64,000 bases of DNA from Vanrija pseudolonga (GCF_020906515.1 NC_085853.1:496001-560000); one strand, 5' to 3'; positions 24,178 through 34,808 are shown, numbered from the stretch's first letter. Translations and numbers: made by a program. Notes: generated from the letters alone by a model not told the origin.

Positions 24178-24564
24178 ATGACCCACACCACCTCCCCCAT
24201 CGTCCCCGAGAACCGCGCCTGCCCGTCCCCAGGCGAATGGGACGCCGAGTACCTCGCCCGCGCGCAGAGCCACCACGCGCACCCCGTGACGGCGCACCAC
24301 GACGTGCACGAGGCGTTTGTGCACCTGCGCGCGAATGTGCACGACTCGCTGGAACAGCTGCACGCCAAGCTGTCCCACGTCGCGTCCGAGCTCGAGGACG
24401 AGAAGCACGAGTTTGCCGTCGGTGTTGAAGGCTCTGTCGGCGAGGCCAAGCTCGAGCTCCATGAGGCTATCGACAAGCTGCACGCCTGGTGGGATAAGTA
24501 CTCTGGCGGGAGCGTCGCCGTCGACGCCAAGGCTGCTGATGCTGGCGCGTGGCGCGGGCCATGA
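24178..24564 (+). CDS. Small amphipathic-helix protein, unknown
   Basis: Intronless, 128 residues. After a polar N-terminus (TSPIVPENRACPSPGEWDAE) comes a long helical part with hydrophobic residues at regular spacing: VHEAFVHLRANVHDSLEQLH, then SHVASELEDEKHEF and GEAKLELHEAIDKLHAWWDK. There is no signal peptide or membrane segment. His content is high (AQSHHAHPVTAHHDVHE). It shares a pattern (hydrophobic-hydrophobic-L-RxNV, then L-QLH) with the next gene downstream, in the same orientation. I do not recognise the family. Apolipoprotein-like or stress-induced helical proteins are possible analogues, not assignments. Confidence 0.7.
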   Translation: MTHTTSPIVPENRACPSPGEWDAEYLARAQSHHAHPVTAHHDVHEAFVHLRANVHDSLEQLHAKLSHVASELEDEKHEFAVGVEGSVGEAKLELHEAIDKLHAWWDKYSGGSVAVDAKAADAGAWRGP

Positions 24565-25181
24565 GGCGAGGTCGCGAGCCGCAGGCGAGCGGCCGGGCGA
24601 GGGCGGGAGTTGACTGTAGTTTGTTGGGATGTAATGTTGTTCAGCCACGGCGTAGGTCAGCAACCATTTGTCAGTGAGCATGGGCCTTGGCGTGAGTGCA
24701 TGCAGCGTGAGGATGTCTGCGAGGCAGACACAGCGGAGTCCGTGCCTCCGACACGCCTCCGCCGGCGATCACGCTCGTGCAGCCGCATTCGCCGTGTATC
24801 TTATCAGTGGAGCGAGTGGAGCGACATGTGCGCACAGCGCCAGTCTGTACAAGGTTATGATGATGATGACGTGCAGCAGTACCATGTGCCGAAGCATTCC
24901 ATTCCAGTTACGCAGGATCGCAGCCGCCTCGCTTGCGCATCCTTGCTGGAATCGCCAAACGGGGCAACCGGTGCGTCCTTCCTTAGCTGCACGTTTCACC
25001 GGGGCAATCGATCTCGATCGATCGTCGCCCGCAGCACTCGTCGTCATGCCGCGACAGGAGTGACGTGACGCGACACTAACAACACGGCCGCCGCACACTC
25101 ACACGGGGTATATATAGCGCGATCTGCATCTTCACACGCTGCTGTCTTGCTGTCTTGCATCCATCCACCCCGACCACAACA
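24565..25181. other. Promoter region of the second small helical protein
   Basis: About 620 bases, no gene seen. It includes a strong TATA box at 25109-25116. Confidence 0.5.
25109..25116 (+). promoter_or_regulatory. TATA box of the second small helical protein gene
   Basis: A perfect TATATATA about 66 bases before the ATG at 25182, the clearest TATA box in the window, suggesting inducible or strong expression. Confidence 0.65.
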
Positions 25182-25742
25182 ATGTCCGCGCCTACCCAGA
25201 CCACCGGAGCCCCCGCCGCCGCGCCCGCCACTGCGCCCGCCGCTGCGGGCCAGGCGATCCCCCCGCACCCGACCCAGCGCAGCGCGCAGGACAACCTCCA
25301 CGCCGCGGCGGGCGACTGGCGCTCGGCGCTCCTCAACCTCCGCAACAACGTCACGGCCAACTTTAACCAGCTGCACGACAACCTCCAGACGTCGCTCGAC
25401 CAGCTCGACAGAGACTCGGCCCCCGCCATCACCGACGTCCAGAACAGCTTTGAGCAGACCCGCATCGACCTCAACCGCCGCCTTGACGAGCTCGCCGCCC
25501 AGTTCCAGGCCAAGCACCCCGGCATCGTCAACAAGATCAACGAGCTCGGCGAGCAACACCAGCAGGGCGGTGCCGCTGCTGCTGCCCCCGGCGCCGTGCC
25601 CACGTCGATCCCCGCCGCTGCTGGCGCCACGACCGCCGACCTCAAGCCCGCTGCTGCTGCCCCGACTGGCGCTGCGCCGGCTGCCGCCGCCCCCGCTGCT
25701 GCTCCCGCCGCTGCGCCCTCGGCCGCCCCCACTGCCAAGTAG
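25182..25742 (+). CDS. Small helical protein with Ala/Pro-rich tail, unknown
   Basis: Intronless, 186 residues. Residues 1-30 are Ala/Pro/Thr-rich. Residues 34-130 are a long amphipathic helical region (DWRSALLNLRNNVTANFNQL, LQTSLDQLDRD, DVQNSFEQTRIDLNRRLDEL), likely coiled coil. The last 55 residues are nearly all Ala and Pro. No signal peptide or membrane segment. The ATG at 25182 is preceded by ACA ACA and lies 66 bases after a TATA box; an in-frame ATG at 25155 is less well placed. The core resembles the upstream gene at 24178-24564, so the two may be diverged tandem duplicates. The function is unknown. Confidence 0.75.
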   Translation: MSAPTQTTGAPAAAPATAPAAAGQAIPPHPTQRSAQDNLHAAAGDWRSALLNLRNNVTANFNQLHDNLQTSLDQLDRDSAPAITDVQNSFEQTRIDLNRRLDELAAQFQAKHPGIVNKINELGEQHQQGGAAAAAPGAVPTSIPAAAGATTADLKPAAAAPTGAAPAAAAPAAAPAAAPSAAPTAK

Positions 25743-25846
25743 AGCGCACCAGCACCCGCTCCCGCTCCGCCAGATAGACCGTAATGAATGAGATGCAGAC
25801 ATGCAGACTGTGATACAGTGACGTGACAGTGACTCGTACTTACACC

Positions 25847-27258
25847 CTACTCGACGCTGTCGTCGTCCGACTCGTCGTCGTCGTCGCCGCCACCCGCCAT
25901 GCCCGCCGCCACGGCTGCCTCCCACGCCTCCTGGAGCTCGGCGAGGCTCCGGCCCTGGCTCATCTCGAGCATCTCGAGCGGCATCATGTTGGCGCTGAAA
26001 GTCGGCGCGTTGCGGTTCGCCTCGGGGTGCGCCGCGCTGTCAATCACTCGGAGCAGCGGCAGCCGTGGTCGGTCGTCGCCGCCATCTGGGATCGGCGCCT
26101 GCGCACGCACAAATATCTGCTGCAGCTCGGGATAGCTGAAGAGGTACGAGTCGGTCGCCGGGCGGTAGGGCTGGAAGTCCATGATCGTCGCCGAGGTGTT
26201 GCGCTCGTCGATGTATAGGTCAAAGATGTCTGCGGTGTGAGTCGGCTTAGGCTAAAGGAGTGGGAAGCTGGCTCACAGTCATCGCCCCCGGCATAGTCCC
26301 CCCGCACCTCGTCCTCCCAGAACGCGCGCACATTGTCCACGAGCTTTTGTTGCACCTCTGGGTCCTGGAGATGGTCGTAGTAGTTTGTGTCGCGATGGGA
26401 GACGGCTGGAGGGTGTCAGTGGCGGCGTCGGTGTGGCGGCACCCATGGTGGTAGTATACAACTCGAAGCGCTCCGGAGGAACCTGCCCCACACCCCCCCC
26501 CCCCCCCGCGCCCTCCCCACTCACCAAGCAAGATATTGTCGCGCACAAAACACCGCACCTCGCACGCAGGGTTGAGCTCGACAAACTTCTTTAACACGAG
26601 CTCGATGCGCGGCTCTGGCGGGCTCTCGGCACCAGCATCGGCGCCCACGCAGCCCTCGTACGCGCGCTCGGGGTCCAGGTCGTGCTGTATAAAGTCCGAG
26701 CTCTTGAGGAGGAGGTACACGTCGTCTGGGGAGATGCAGTGGAGGGGCCCGAACTCGGTCTGCGGGAGGAGGAAGGCTGCGTCCTGGGTCGTGTCAGTGG
26801 GTAAAGGCACGAACCAGCTACCCACCCTTGGCGACGTCCAGTTGAGCTTGGGAAACACGGCCCCGCCGTACTTTCTCAACGCGGCGCGTATCGCTGCGCT
26901 CGTCTTGGGCAGGCGGTAGACTGGCGCCTCGGGGTCGGGCGACGACTGCCGTGATGGGCCGGCCCTGGTGTGTGAGCTGGCTTTCATGCGGTCCCAATAG
27001 CACACCCACTCGTCGTCCTCGGGCATGAAGATCGAGTCTGAATGCAGCCACTGCGCCATTAGCTCTGGGCATAGCTGCTGAACCCACCTCGAGGAAGGCC
27101 TCGCGCTCGCCCAGCGCGTCAATGTCCACGATGCTGGCGGCAAAGGTGATGTCCTCGAACGTGTCGTACCATGCCGACGTGCGCGCGGCGTCCACCTCGC
27201 TCACCGTGAGCGGGGGGAACAGCGGCGCGGGCGACGGCGTGCGGACGGGGACGGGCAT
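25847..27258 (-). CDS. CDC123: Cdc123 (D123) eIF2 assembly factor
   Basis: ATP-grasp-fold chaperone that joins eIF2 gamma to alpha to build the translation initiation factor eIF2. Five exons, about 380 residues. Family landmarks: WLHSDSIFMPEDDEW, AVFPKLNWTSPRDAAFL, a segment equivalent to the conserved SxxDVYLLLKSSDF, CEVRCFVRDNILLAVSHRD, and IFDLYIDERNTSATIMDFQP near the C-terminus. It ends in an acidic tail (GGGDDDDESDDDSVE), as in other Cdc123 proteins. The first intron must use the acceptor just before TGG CTG CAT to keep frame. The third intron contains a 15-base poly-C/G tract (26493-26507). It is divergent from the G-patch gene. Confidence 0.9.
26493..26507. repeat. Poly-C/G run inside a Cdc123 intron
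   Basis: 15 C in a row on the plus strand within the third intron of the minus-strand Cdc123 gene, which reads as poly-G in the transcript. Confidence 0.85.
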
Positions 27259-27479
27259 GGGGGTGTGAGTGGGTGTTGTTGAAGGGTACAGCGCAGCGCG
27301 CGCGTCGCTTTGTTCTGCTGCAGGCAGGGCAGGTCGCGGAAGGTGCGAGTGGAGGTGAAGCCAGCCTGACATTCCCACATGAGATTCGGCGTGCCAGCCT
27401 CATCCACCCGGGGTAGCCTCCACTTTCAGCACAGTTTTGAGATTGCCATCCGCGGGTACGAGCAACAACAACAACCACC
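27259..27479. promoter_or_regulatory. Bidirectional promoter, Cdc123 and G-patch genes
   Basis: The two ATGs are divergent with 221 bases between them. Both genes serve protein synthesis (eIF2 assembly and probably ribosome biogenesis), so co-expression from this shared stretch is plausible. Confidence 0.6.
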
Positions 27480-28303
27480 ATGTCGAGCTTCAACCCGCAC
27501 GACCACCTGCTCAAGCAGGGCTGGAAGGGCAAGGGGACTGGTGAGTGATCCGCTGCATTTATCCCCGCAGGTAGCTGACACCGCAGCCCTCAAGGACGGG
27601 CACATCACCCGCCCGCTGGCGACGGTGCAGAAGAAGTCGATGGGCGGGATAGGCAAGGACCGGGACGAGGCCGTGCCGTTCTGGGACCAGTGAGTGAGCG
27701 AGCGCACGCGCACGAAGCGCGGGCGGGAGTCGCCCCGCGTGCATCGCTGACGCCCGCAGCATCTTTGCCGCGACCGCCGCGTCCATCGCCTCGTCCTCCA
27801 CCTCCCCAGCAACCTCGGGCGCCAACACCCCCACGACGTCGAGCACGCCGACACTGTCCATCGCTGCGAGGTCAGGCCGGGAGATCGCCAAGCGGCAGCT
27901 GTACTCGTCCTTCTTCCGCGGCAGCGCCGACAGCTCGCCGAAGCCGAGCGAGCCGGAGCCGGCGGCAGAGGCAGCGCCAAAGGCGGCGCCGGTGTCCAGG
28001 ACAAAACCGCTGCGATCGCAGCTGTGGGGCGCGGCGCCCGCGAAGGCCAAGGCAGAGAGCTCGACTAGCACAAGCAAGGACGCGCCCGAGAGCAAGGAGG
28101 ACCGTCGGGTGCGCAAAGAGGCCAAGCGCCAGGCCCGCGCCGAGAAGGCAGCGCGCAAGCTCGCTGCTTCCGCCGCGCGGGACGCAGAGAAGGCGGACAA
28201 GGTCGCGCGCCGCGCGGCACGGGCACAGCGCAAGAAGCTCAAGGAGGACGGGAGGGACGCGCGCCGCGCCGAGCGGGCGGCGAGGCGCGCGGCGAAGGCT
28301 TAG
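27480..28303 (+). CDS. G-patch protein, Tma23/GPATCH4-like
   Basis: Exons 27480-27540, 27587-27689 and 27760-28303, 235 residues; the first exon is only 61 nt and codes 20 residues. The opening HDHLLKQGWKGKGTALKDGH is a G-patch, and PLATVQKKSMGGIGKDRD followed by AVPFWDHIFAATAASI is the region conserved next to it in GPATCH4 and Tma23 proteins. The rest is Ser/Pro-rich and then strongly basic, with an Arg/Lys/Ala helix (KEAKRQARAEKAARKLAASA) that looks nucleolar. Family members partner with DEAH helicases in the nucleolus during ribosome assembly. It is divergent from Cdc123. Confidence 0.82.
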
Positions 28304-28824
28304 AGGGGGCGGCATTGTATTCTTATCATTTGCATGGGTTTGTTTTGGGCCGGTGGGGGGAGGGGGGTGGTGGACTTGGAGGTGGTGGCCTGCGGCACGG
28401 CACTTGGCTCACTTCAGCTGCAGGGTTAGGGCCCGGTCCGGTGGTAGTCTTCTTGTCATTGATCAGTTTGGCGGGTGCTGGGTTGCGGGTTGGATCCAGC
28501 GACGCATCGCGGTACCCCTGCCACGCTCGATGCCAGCCCCTTGACCCCCTCCCCACCTCCCCCCCCCCCTCACTCGCGCTGCGCGCTGGCTCCCTCGGCG
28601 CCACAAACACTACCACTTCATGCAGGAAGAATAAAAACTAATAATATGCGCGGATACCATATGTTGATGCGCTATCGCCTTGCCTTGCCGACGCCGCCTC
28701 GCCGCCACCGCCGCCGCTCGTGCACGCTCTGAAGATGCCACAGCCACAGTCGCCATGTTACAACACTGCCCGGGAGTCAAGTCCGAGCTGTCGCCGCCTG
28801 CCTGCTCGTCGCCCACACGCACGC
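28304..28824. other. Short intergenic region between convergent genes
   Basis: About 520 bases between the stops of the G-patch gene (+) and the lipid-anchored protein gene (-). It holds an 11-base poly-C run (28559-28569). No gene seen; it probably carries both 3' ends. Confidence 0.5.
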
Positions 28825-30003
28825 CTACTTGGACTTCTTGGAGCGTCCACGGCCGCGACCGCGCCCGCGGCCCTTGTTGCCGCCGTTGCGGTTGCCGCCG
28901 CCGCTGCCGTTACCGCCGCCACCGTTGCCGCCGTTGGACTTGCCGCCGCGGGTAGGGGGTGCGCCGGACGCAAATAGCGTCTTGTGCACGACCTCGGCGG
29001 AGCCAGCGACCGCCTCGGGCTGGTGCACGGGCGTCGTGGCGCCGCTCGCGATCGGCGTGTCGTCGTCGTTGGCGCCAGACGTCTCGGCGAGCGGAGAGGG
29101 GGGGATGACGGGCGAGTCGGTCGGCACGCCGGGCACGGGCGACGCGGGGCGGCTCGCGGGCGACGCCGTGCCGCTCGTCGCTGCGCGGCGGACGCCGGGA
29201 GACGTCGTCGCTGCCCTGCTCGCGTGCGTGATCGGCAGCATGTGGCTAGAGGAGAGGCTGGTTAGCAGTGTAACGCGATATATCGGCATGTAACGGGGTT
29301 GGGGTTGGGGCAGGGCGGGGCACATGACCGGCTCGGGTGAGAAGACAGTCTCGTCGAGCCGGCTGGCTGCGAGTGCGGGTGCCATTGGGGCAGCGGCAGC
29401 AGCGGCATGCTCGCTAGCTGCTGTCAAGCGCACCAAAGGAAGTGCCGCTACGTGGCCGACGTCGGCGTAGCGCTCGCTTTGGTGTGGGCCTCCGATATCC
29501 GTCCTTAAGACCAGCGGTGCTAGCTAGCATGGCTTGGGTGCGGAGCCCAGCCGCAACGGGCTGACGCCCAGCGTTGGGCTAGACACAGCCGCCGGCGGGC
29601 TGATGACAGCAAACACAGCCGGCACAAGGCCGGGCTGACGACGCTGCCAGACAGACGGCGCAACCCCCTCCCCCCTCCCTCCCTCCCTGCCAGCGTACGC
29701 CGCCCCTCCGTCCCTCTCGGCGCACTCACCCTCCAGCCTCGCGGCCGATCTCGGCGATCCGAGCGCGCTGGCTCGCGTTCAGCCCGCCGCTCGACTCGGG
29801 CGCGGCGGCGCTCATCGCCACGGCGCCATAGCCGTCCTGGTTCGAGATGCTGTCGCTGCCTGGGGCGAGGAGGGGGTCGGTGTCTGCTGCGACGACCTGG
29901 GGGTTGGTGTGAGTATCGCAATAGAGAGAGCGTTGCCCACCTCGTCATCCTTGACGGCGACGGCGCGCTTGCCGCAGCATGGCAGGAAGTCGAACAGGCC
30001 CAT
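28825..30003 (-). CDS. Probable N-terminally lipid-anchored protein, unknown
   Basis: Three exons, about 215 residues. The start MGLFDFLPCCGKR offers Gly-2 and a CC pair, a plausible myristoylation and palmitoylation site. Then DTDPLLAPGSDS (acidic dileucine-like), SQRARIAEIGREAGGHMLPI, a Ser/Pro/Ala-rich middle, and a Gly/Asn-rich tail with GRGRGRGRGRSKKSK. The lipid-anchor start plus DPLL recalls LAMTOR1/Ego1 lysosomal adaptors, but the match is weak and the RGG-like tail does not fit. The second intron (29729-29246, 484 nt) is the longest in the window; its ends fit splice rules and keep frame. An internal exon or alternative start inside it cannot be excluded. Confidence 0.6.
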
Positions 30004-30261
30004 CGGGGCCGGCGTGTGAGGGAGAGTGGATGTTGCCGAGGTGTGGTGACTCGTTGTCCCTTATGATATGGCCGTGCGCAGAGTTGCCTGCGTTGTCGCC
30101 GTTGTCGTCGTTGTCCTTGTCCTCCTTGTTGTGAAACACGGGGGAAGGAGGTTGGGGGACAGCCGCACTGTAATAGGCAAAGAGGCTGGCCGGCTGTATA
30201 GGCTCGTGCGCGAGATGAATGAATGCAAAAAGGACGAGGAGGGTGTGTTGCACAGTGTGGT

Positions 30262-30310
30262 GCTGCTGGCTGCTGGCTGCTGGCTGCTGGCTGCTGGCTG
30301 CTGGCTGCTT
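30262..30310. repeat. Heptanucleotide minisatellite (GCTGCTG)n
   Basis: Six perfect GCTGCTG units followed by one GCTGCTT. It is outside any gene. Confidence 0.9.
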
Positions 30311-30821
30311 TTGCTTTGCAGTTTGCCTTTTGCCTGACGACTCAGGATCACCCACCCAGGCCCAAGGCCCACTCTTGTGGCCTTGTGGTTTCCTGGCAGC
30401 CTCCGCCGCCTTTGGCTCAGGTCGTCAACGACCAGTGGTGGCTATTACGACGCCGCAGTCATCGCCGCCGCCGCCGTTGCTACACGCATGACTCGTCTCG
30501 GATCTGACACTGTAAAACAATTTTAAACAGGGCCTTTTCCCTGCCCTTGTTCGGCTCAACCCGGTAATAGAAAGGCGTAACAAATACATCCAAATCCAAA
30601 TCTAATCCCAAAAAACATGAAGGAAGAAGGAGAAACAGTAGGGTTTCTAGGCGGCCATTACTAGTATCACTCCACAGTAGCAAGATGGTCGTATCCTTGC
30701 GCCATTGTGGCGCACGAGGCTTGCTCAGGCGCTCGCTCTAGCCAATCTGCCTTGCTCGCGACTGGTCCTGCCAGCGCCGAGCAGTTCAGGTGGCGGCCCT
30801 GCCGTTTAACCGTCGCCGCCA

Positions 30822-30846
30822 CTGCTGCTGCTGCTGCTGCTGCTGC
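30822..30846. repeat. CTG trinucleotide repeat, about 8 units
   Basis: Eight CTG units plus C in noncoding DNA, downstream of the DUF1479-like gene's stop. Confidence 0.9.
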
Positions 30847-30987
30847 AAGGCACAGGTTGGCGGTGCGGCTGGGTCGATGCGGCTCGGGCCGTATTTTTTT
30901 TTAACACATCCACAAAGTGCACGTTTGTGCTGCTCGCGCGACATGCTGTTGCGCGCACAGCTCTGCACACATACAGGCCGCCGTCGT

Positions 30988-32396
30988 CTAGTTGTATCCC
31001 ATCGCGCGACGGCCGCTGACCGAGTCGATCCAAGTCGCGTCGCCGCCCTCCTCAAGGGCCACAACAGCGGCGGTAGCGTGAGGGGGAGGAAGGCCGGCCT
31101 CAAAGGCAGCGCGCTGGGCAGCGACGAACGCCTTGTTTCCGGGGGTGGAGGGGAGGGGGTGCACGGGAAGAACGAGGCCAGCTCCGTCGGCAGGGGCGAC
31201 GCGGAGGCCGGCGTGCGTCACCAGGACGTCACCGGGGGCCAGCGAGACCTCGACGGGGCGGACGTGCGTAAGCTCGGTGTCGACAGCGGCAGAGTCGCGG
31301 AAGCGCCAGTTGGCGGGCTCGAGGTAGCCGGCGGTCGAGTAGAACGAGATGCGCGAGCGGATCGGCGCAAAGTAGGGGCGGAGAAGCGCGTACGTGGCCG
31401 CAGCGGCAGATGTAGGCACGCGCAGGTCGGTGCGGCCGAGGGCGAGGTGGGCGTGCACTGGGGTCGAGGGGCCCGAGGCGGTCTCGGCCGTCTCCCAGAG
31501 CGACTCGGCGGCCCAGGTGGAAGCCGAGGGCGAGGACGAGGCGGCGTCGACCTGGATGAAGGGCGCCTCGGTGGCGGTGGGAACGAGGGAGCGGAGCGTC
31601 TGCGAGGTGGCGGAGAGCACCGACGTGTTGGCACGCGCGGCAACGAGCGCGGGGTGGTGGTAGGCGGCTGAAGCGTCAGGGCTGCCCTGTTCTGTTCATT
31701 GCGGTTGGTTACTCACGCTGAGTCGCGCTGGCGAGCTCCGAGGCCCAAGCCTCGGCAAGCTGGTCGCGAACGACGTCGCGAATCACGAGGCCGCCTGTGC
31801 GTGCGACCGTGTCGCGAACGGCCGGATCAGCGAGGACCGAGCCGAGGGCCTGGAAGGGAATCTCAGGCAGCGCGGCGGGCTGTGTGATGCATGTCAGCGC
31901 GTGTTGGATAGCCGAGCAGGGCAAGGCAGGGCGAGTGGAATGGAAATAATTTCGCTGGTGGCGGAAGTGGTCCGGCGTGGAGCGTGATTTCGGCAGGCGC
32001 CGGCGACCTCGGCCGGGGCTGCACCCAGCCGGCCACCGGCACCACCATGCGAAATTTCCATTACTGCCAGCGAGCGACACTCACCTGCTCGACGAGGGCG
32101 GCGAGGGTCTCCTCCCACGCGGACAGAGCCCATGCACGTCCAGAGTCGGTGTTGACGGTGGCGGCGACCCACTGCGCCGGTGTGGGGGGCAGCGGGGCGT
32201 TCTCACGGGCGGCGAGGGCGAAGGCGTACGGCGCGCGGAGCTTGTTGGACGTCGACGGCTCGTCGAGGTGCTGGGCGTACGGCGGCGCGAGGGAGGAGCG
32301 CGCGCTGTGAGCGTACGGCGGGGCTAGGGGCGCGCGCGAGACGAGCGACGCGGTGGTGAGTGCCCTGCGGCCGGCGCGGGGGAGAGTGGCGAGCAT
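30988..32396 (-). CDS. DUF1479-like protein, possibly mitochondrial
   Basis: Three exons, about 385 residues; the first intron is about 200 nt. The N-terminus (MLATLPRAGRRALTTASLVS) is Arg/Ser/Ala-rich without acidic residues and looks like a mitochondrial presequence. The middle has IPFQALGSVLADPAVRDTV followed by GGLVIRDVVRDQLAEAWASE, resembling the start of DUF1479 proteins (a family of predicted Fe/2-oxoglutarate-type enzymes). YALLRPYFAP and GYLEPANWRF also fit that family, in which a late Asn-Trp pair is common. The usual metal-binding HxD is not obvious, so catalysis is doubtful and the family call is tentative. Confidence 0.6.
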
Positions 32397-33940
32397 TGAG
32401 TGTGTGGTGGTGGTGGTGGTTGTGGTGGCGGGGATGTGTTAGGTCGTGTGCTTGAGGCCTAGTGCAGCTTCTGTCTGCCTGTTTTATGCAGTGAGTGTGA
32501 TGTGCGTGAGTAGGAGTGTGAGATGTGATGCAGGAAAGAAGAAGGTGGCTGTTGACTAAGGCCGAGTGGATTGTATAGTCATCGTCCACCTCGGGCACTC
32601 GCGCACATCGGCATCGCAGCACGCACGCACGCAACGATGATTTTCCAACAAACGCTCCAAGCCCAGTGCTCTGACGTCGCTGGTTCACTGGCGCGCTGCT
32701 CGTCCCGAAGCCGAGTGGCGTCTGCCTGACTGCCTGCGGCGAGCACGTAGTTCTGCCTTGTAGCTTGCAGCCCCGGACCACTGCCGCCGGTTTACTCTAT
32801 ACCCACTCTGTTTCCTATTGGCAGCTGCGTGCATTGATAAGGATCGCGGCGTTGCCATTGGCCAGTGCGACACGCAACAGGCCAGATTCGAAAACACGTA
32901 GCGTCGTCGTCTTGGCAGACATCTGACCTTTTGGACCAAGGGACTGGAAAAAAAATCTGAAAGTTCGAAAATCATGGTGGGAGTGGTCCGAGGAGCGACG
33001 CGACTCAGGAGAGACTCGGACTGCACCGAGCGAGTGAGCTAGCAGGCGGCAGACAGCGCATGCTCCCGACGCTTGGGGTGTGGGGCAGGCAGCGGGGTGC
33101 TGCGGGGCTGCTGCAGTGTTTATCCAGGACCAGACAGCAGGGGTACAGTGGCACTGCACAAACAAGTTGCTTGACGACGGTGCGATGGACGTCATCAAAG
33201 GCAGCAGCAGGCCGGGTATGGCTGACGAGGGGGCAACGAAAGGCATGACTGTAGGCGTCGGTTTCACTGCGCCTCACTTGCTGGCAACTCGCGACACCGT
33301 CCACACCACCAACCAGCACATAATCTAGTCCCCACCCCGCAGCCCACGTTGACCGACGCCACCGCACAGCCGGCGTCATCAGCTGACCACGACCGCACCC
33401 GCTCCCACGCTGGCCTGGCAAGGAACACATCGATTCGATATCCCCTGCTGTTGCTCCGAGATCCATCGGGTACGCACACCCGACGCAACGACGATAGCGA
33501 GTGGCGAGGGCTGCGAGGCAGGCTATTGAGCTGCATGCGCCACGGCGTGCCCACGTGAAACCCAAGGAGACAAGCAGCGGAGGAGCTCCATTTCGAACAG
33601 TTGCGTTGCTGCTCGGGTGGTGTCGCTCGAGTCGCCGGAATACGCCGCTCGCCCCCGAAAGGTCAGATATTGAGCGATTTGACCTTGATATTGAGCGATT
33701 TGACCCTTGCTCCGCCAACGGACGGGTTTCACCGATCCATCCAACTCTCCTTCGCACCGTTCCTGCATCTCTCCCTTCCTACAACGCGCCTGATCTTACC
33801 CTGCTTGCCGCGCCGGCACGCCTGATCTCAGTGACGCGGGCAAGCATACACACACGCACACTCGTTACACCAATCTCGGTCCTTTACGGCGCCGCGCCGC
33901 ACGCCACACGCCCCACAGCCAGCCAGCAGCCAGCCAGCCG
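32397..33940. other. Intergenic region between divergent genes
   Basis: About 1.5 kb with the promoters of the DUF1479-like gene (-) and the barwin-like gene (+). It includes a direct repeat at 33666-33708. No gene or RNA could be supported. Confidence 0.5.
33666..33708. repeat. Two tandem 21-22 bp units upstream of a barwin-like gene
   Basis: GATATTGAGCGATTTGACC followed by TT or CTT occurs twice back to back. Together with the preceding GGTCA it also makes GGTCA...TGACC inverted half-sites. It lies about 230-275 bases before the ATG at 33941, a position suited to an upstream activating element. Confidence 0.7.
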
Positions 33941-34808
33941 ATGCTCCCATTCCTACTCGCCCTCGCGGCCCTCGCCGGCCGCGTGGCGGCGGACAGCGGC
34001 CAAGTGGCGTACACGTTTCCTAATATGAGCGTGACTTAGTGAGTCGAGCACGCGACGGGTGGGCGCGTAGGCAAGGTTGCTCGCGTACACCGCTTGTGCC
34101 GCGCGCCGGTGTCCACCGGCGCCGGTCGTCTCAGCCGCGTTGCAGTCCACCATCGCCGTCGTCACACGAGCGGCGTGCAACCCCACGACCACCCCGCTGC
34201 TTCCATCCCCACGCGAGCTCGCTGACGCTCGCTCGCAGCTACTACGACAACAACCAAATCGCCAACCTCGACCCATGCGGCCGCGCGACCGCCATGCCGA
34301 AGGACTGGTCCAAGCCCACCAACCTCGGCAGCACGGCGTGCGGGAAGAGCGTGCGCGAGTTGGGGACTAATGCTGTGATTGCACTCAACTCGACGTGGAT
34401 GAGTGAGGTGGGGAAGGGCAACTTGTGTGGGCGGGAGTGAGTCGGCGTGACCTCGGCATTGTGTCTGCCGGCTTCTGTACGCGGCGCTCGCTGACGCTCG
34501 CGCCCAGAGTCCAAATCTGGAAAGACGGCCACCAAGTGCACCTCCTCAACGGCGGCGGGGGCCCCTTCGTCCTCTGGGAGGCGTGCCAGGCGTGCATTAC
34601 GCTGCCGCGGATAGACATGAGCGTGGAGGGGTACGTCGCCGCGTCGGGGGACACCAAGTGCCAGAACGGCGTGGTCGGCGGGTTCGAAGTGCGCGTCATG
34701 GACAACTTTGTCCTCCGCGCGGGCGCCAGCAGAAGGGCCGCGCTGCAACCCGCCACTTGCGTCGCCGTGCTCGCCGCTGCCCTGCTCGCACTCCTTGCGG
34801 CGTCCTAA
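33941..34808 (+). CDS. Secreted barwin/expansin-like protein with GPI-type tail
   Basis: Exons 33941-34038, 34239-34436 and 34508-34808, 198 residues. A signal peptide (MLPFLLALAALAGRVAADS) is followed by a double-psi beta-barrel type domain: YYYDNNQIANLDPCG, AVIALNSTWM, LCGREVQIWKDGHQV, VLWEACQACITLPRIDMS and GGFEVRVMDNFV. Cys residues sit where RlpA/barwin-like folds place them. The C-terminus is a hydrophobic stretch after a small-residue region (AGASRRAALQPATC, then VAVLAAALLALLAAS), typical of GPI anchoring. It likely acts in or on the cell wall; fungal relatives bind or loosen polysaccharide. It faces a second barwin-like gene 1.08 kb away and shares two intron positions with it. Confidence 0.75.

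Larger units (their letters stand above)
30004..30987. other. Repeat-bearing intergenic region
   Basis: Nearly 1 kb with two simple repeats listed separately. It spans the promoter of the lipid-anchored protein gene and the 3' flank of the DUF1479-like gene. No coding frame with protein-like composition was found. Confidence 0.5.
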
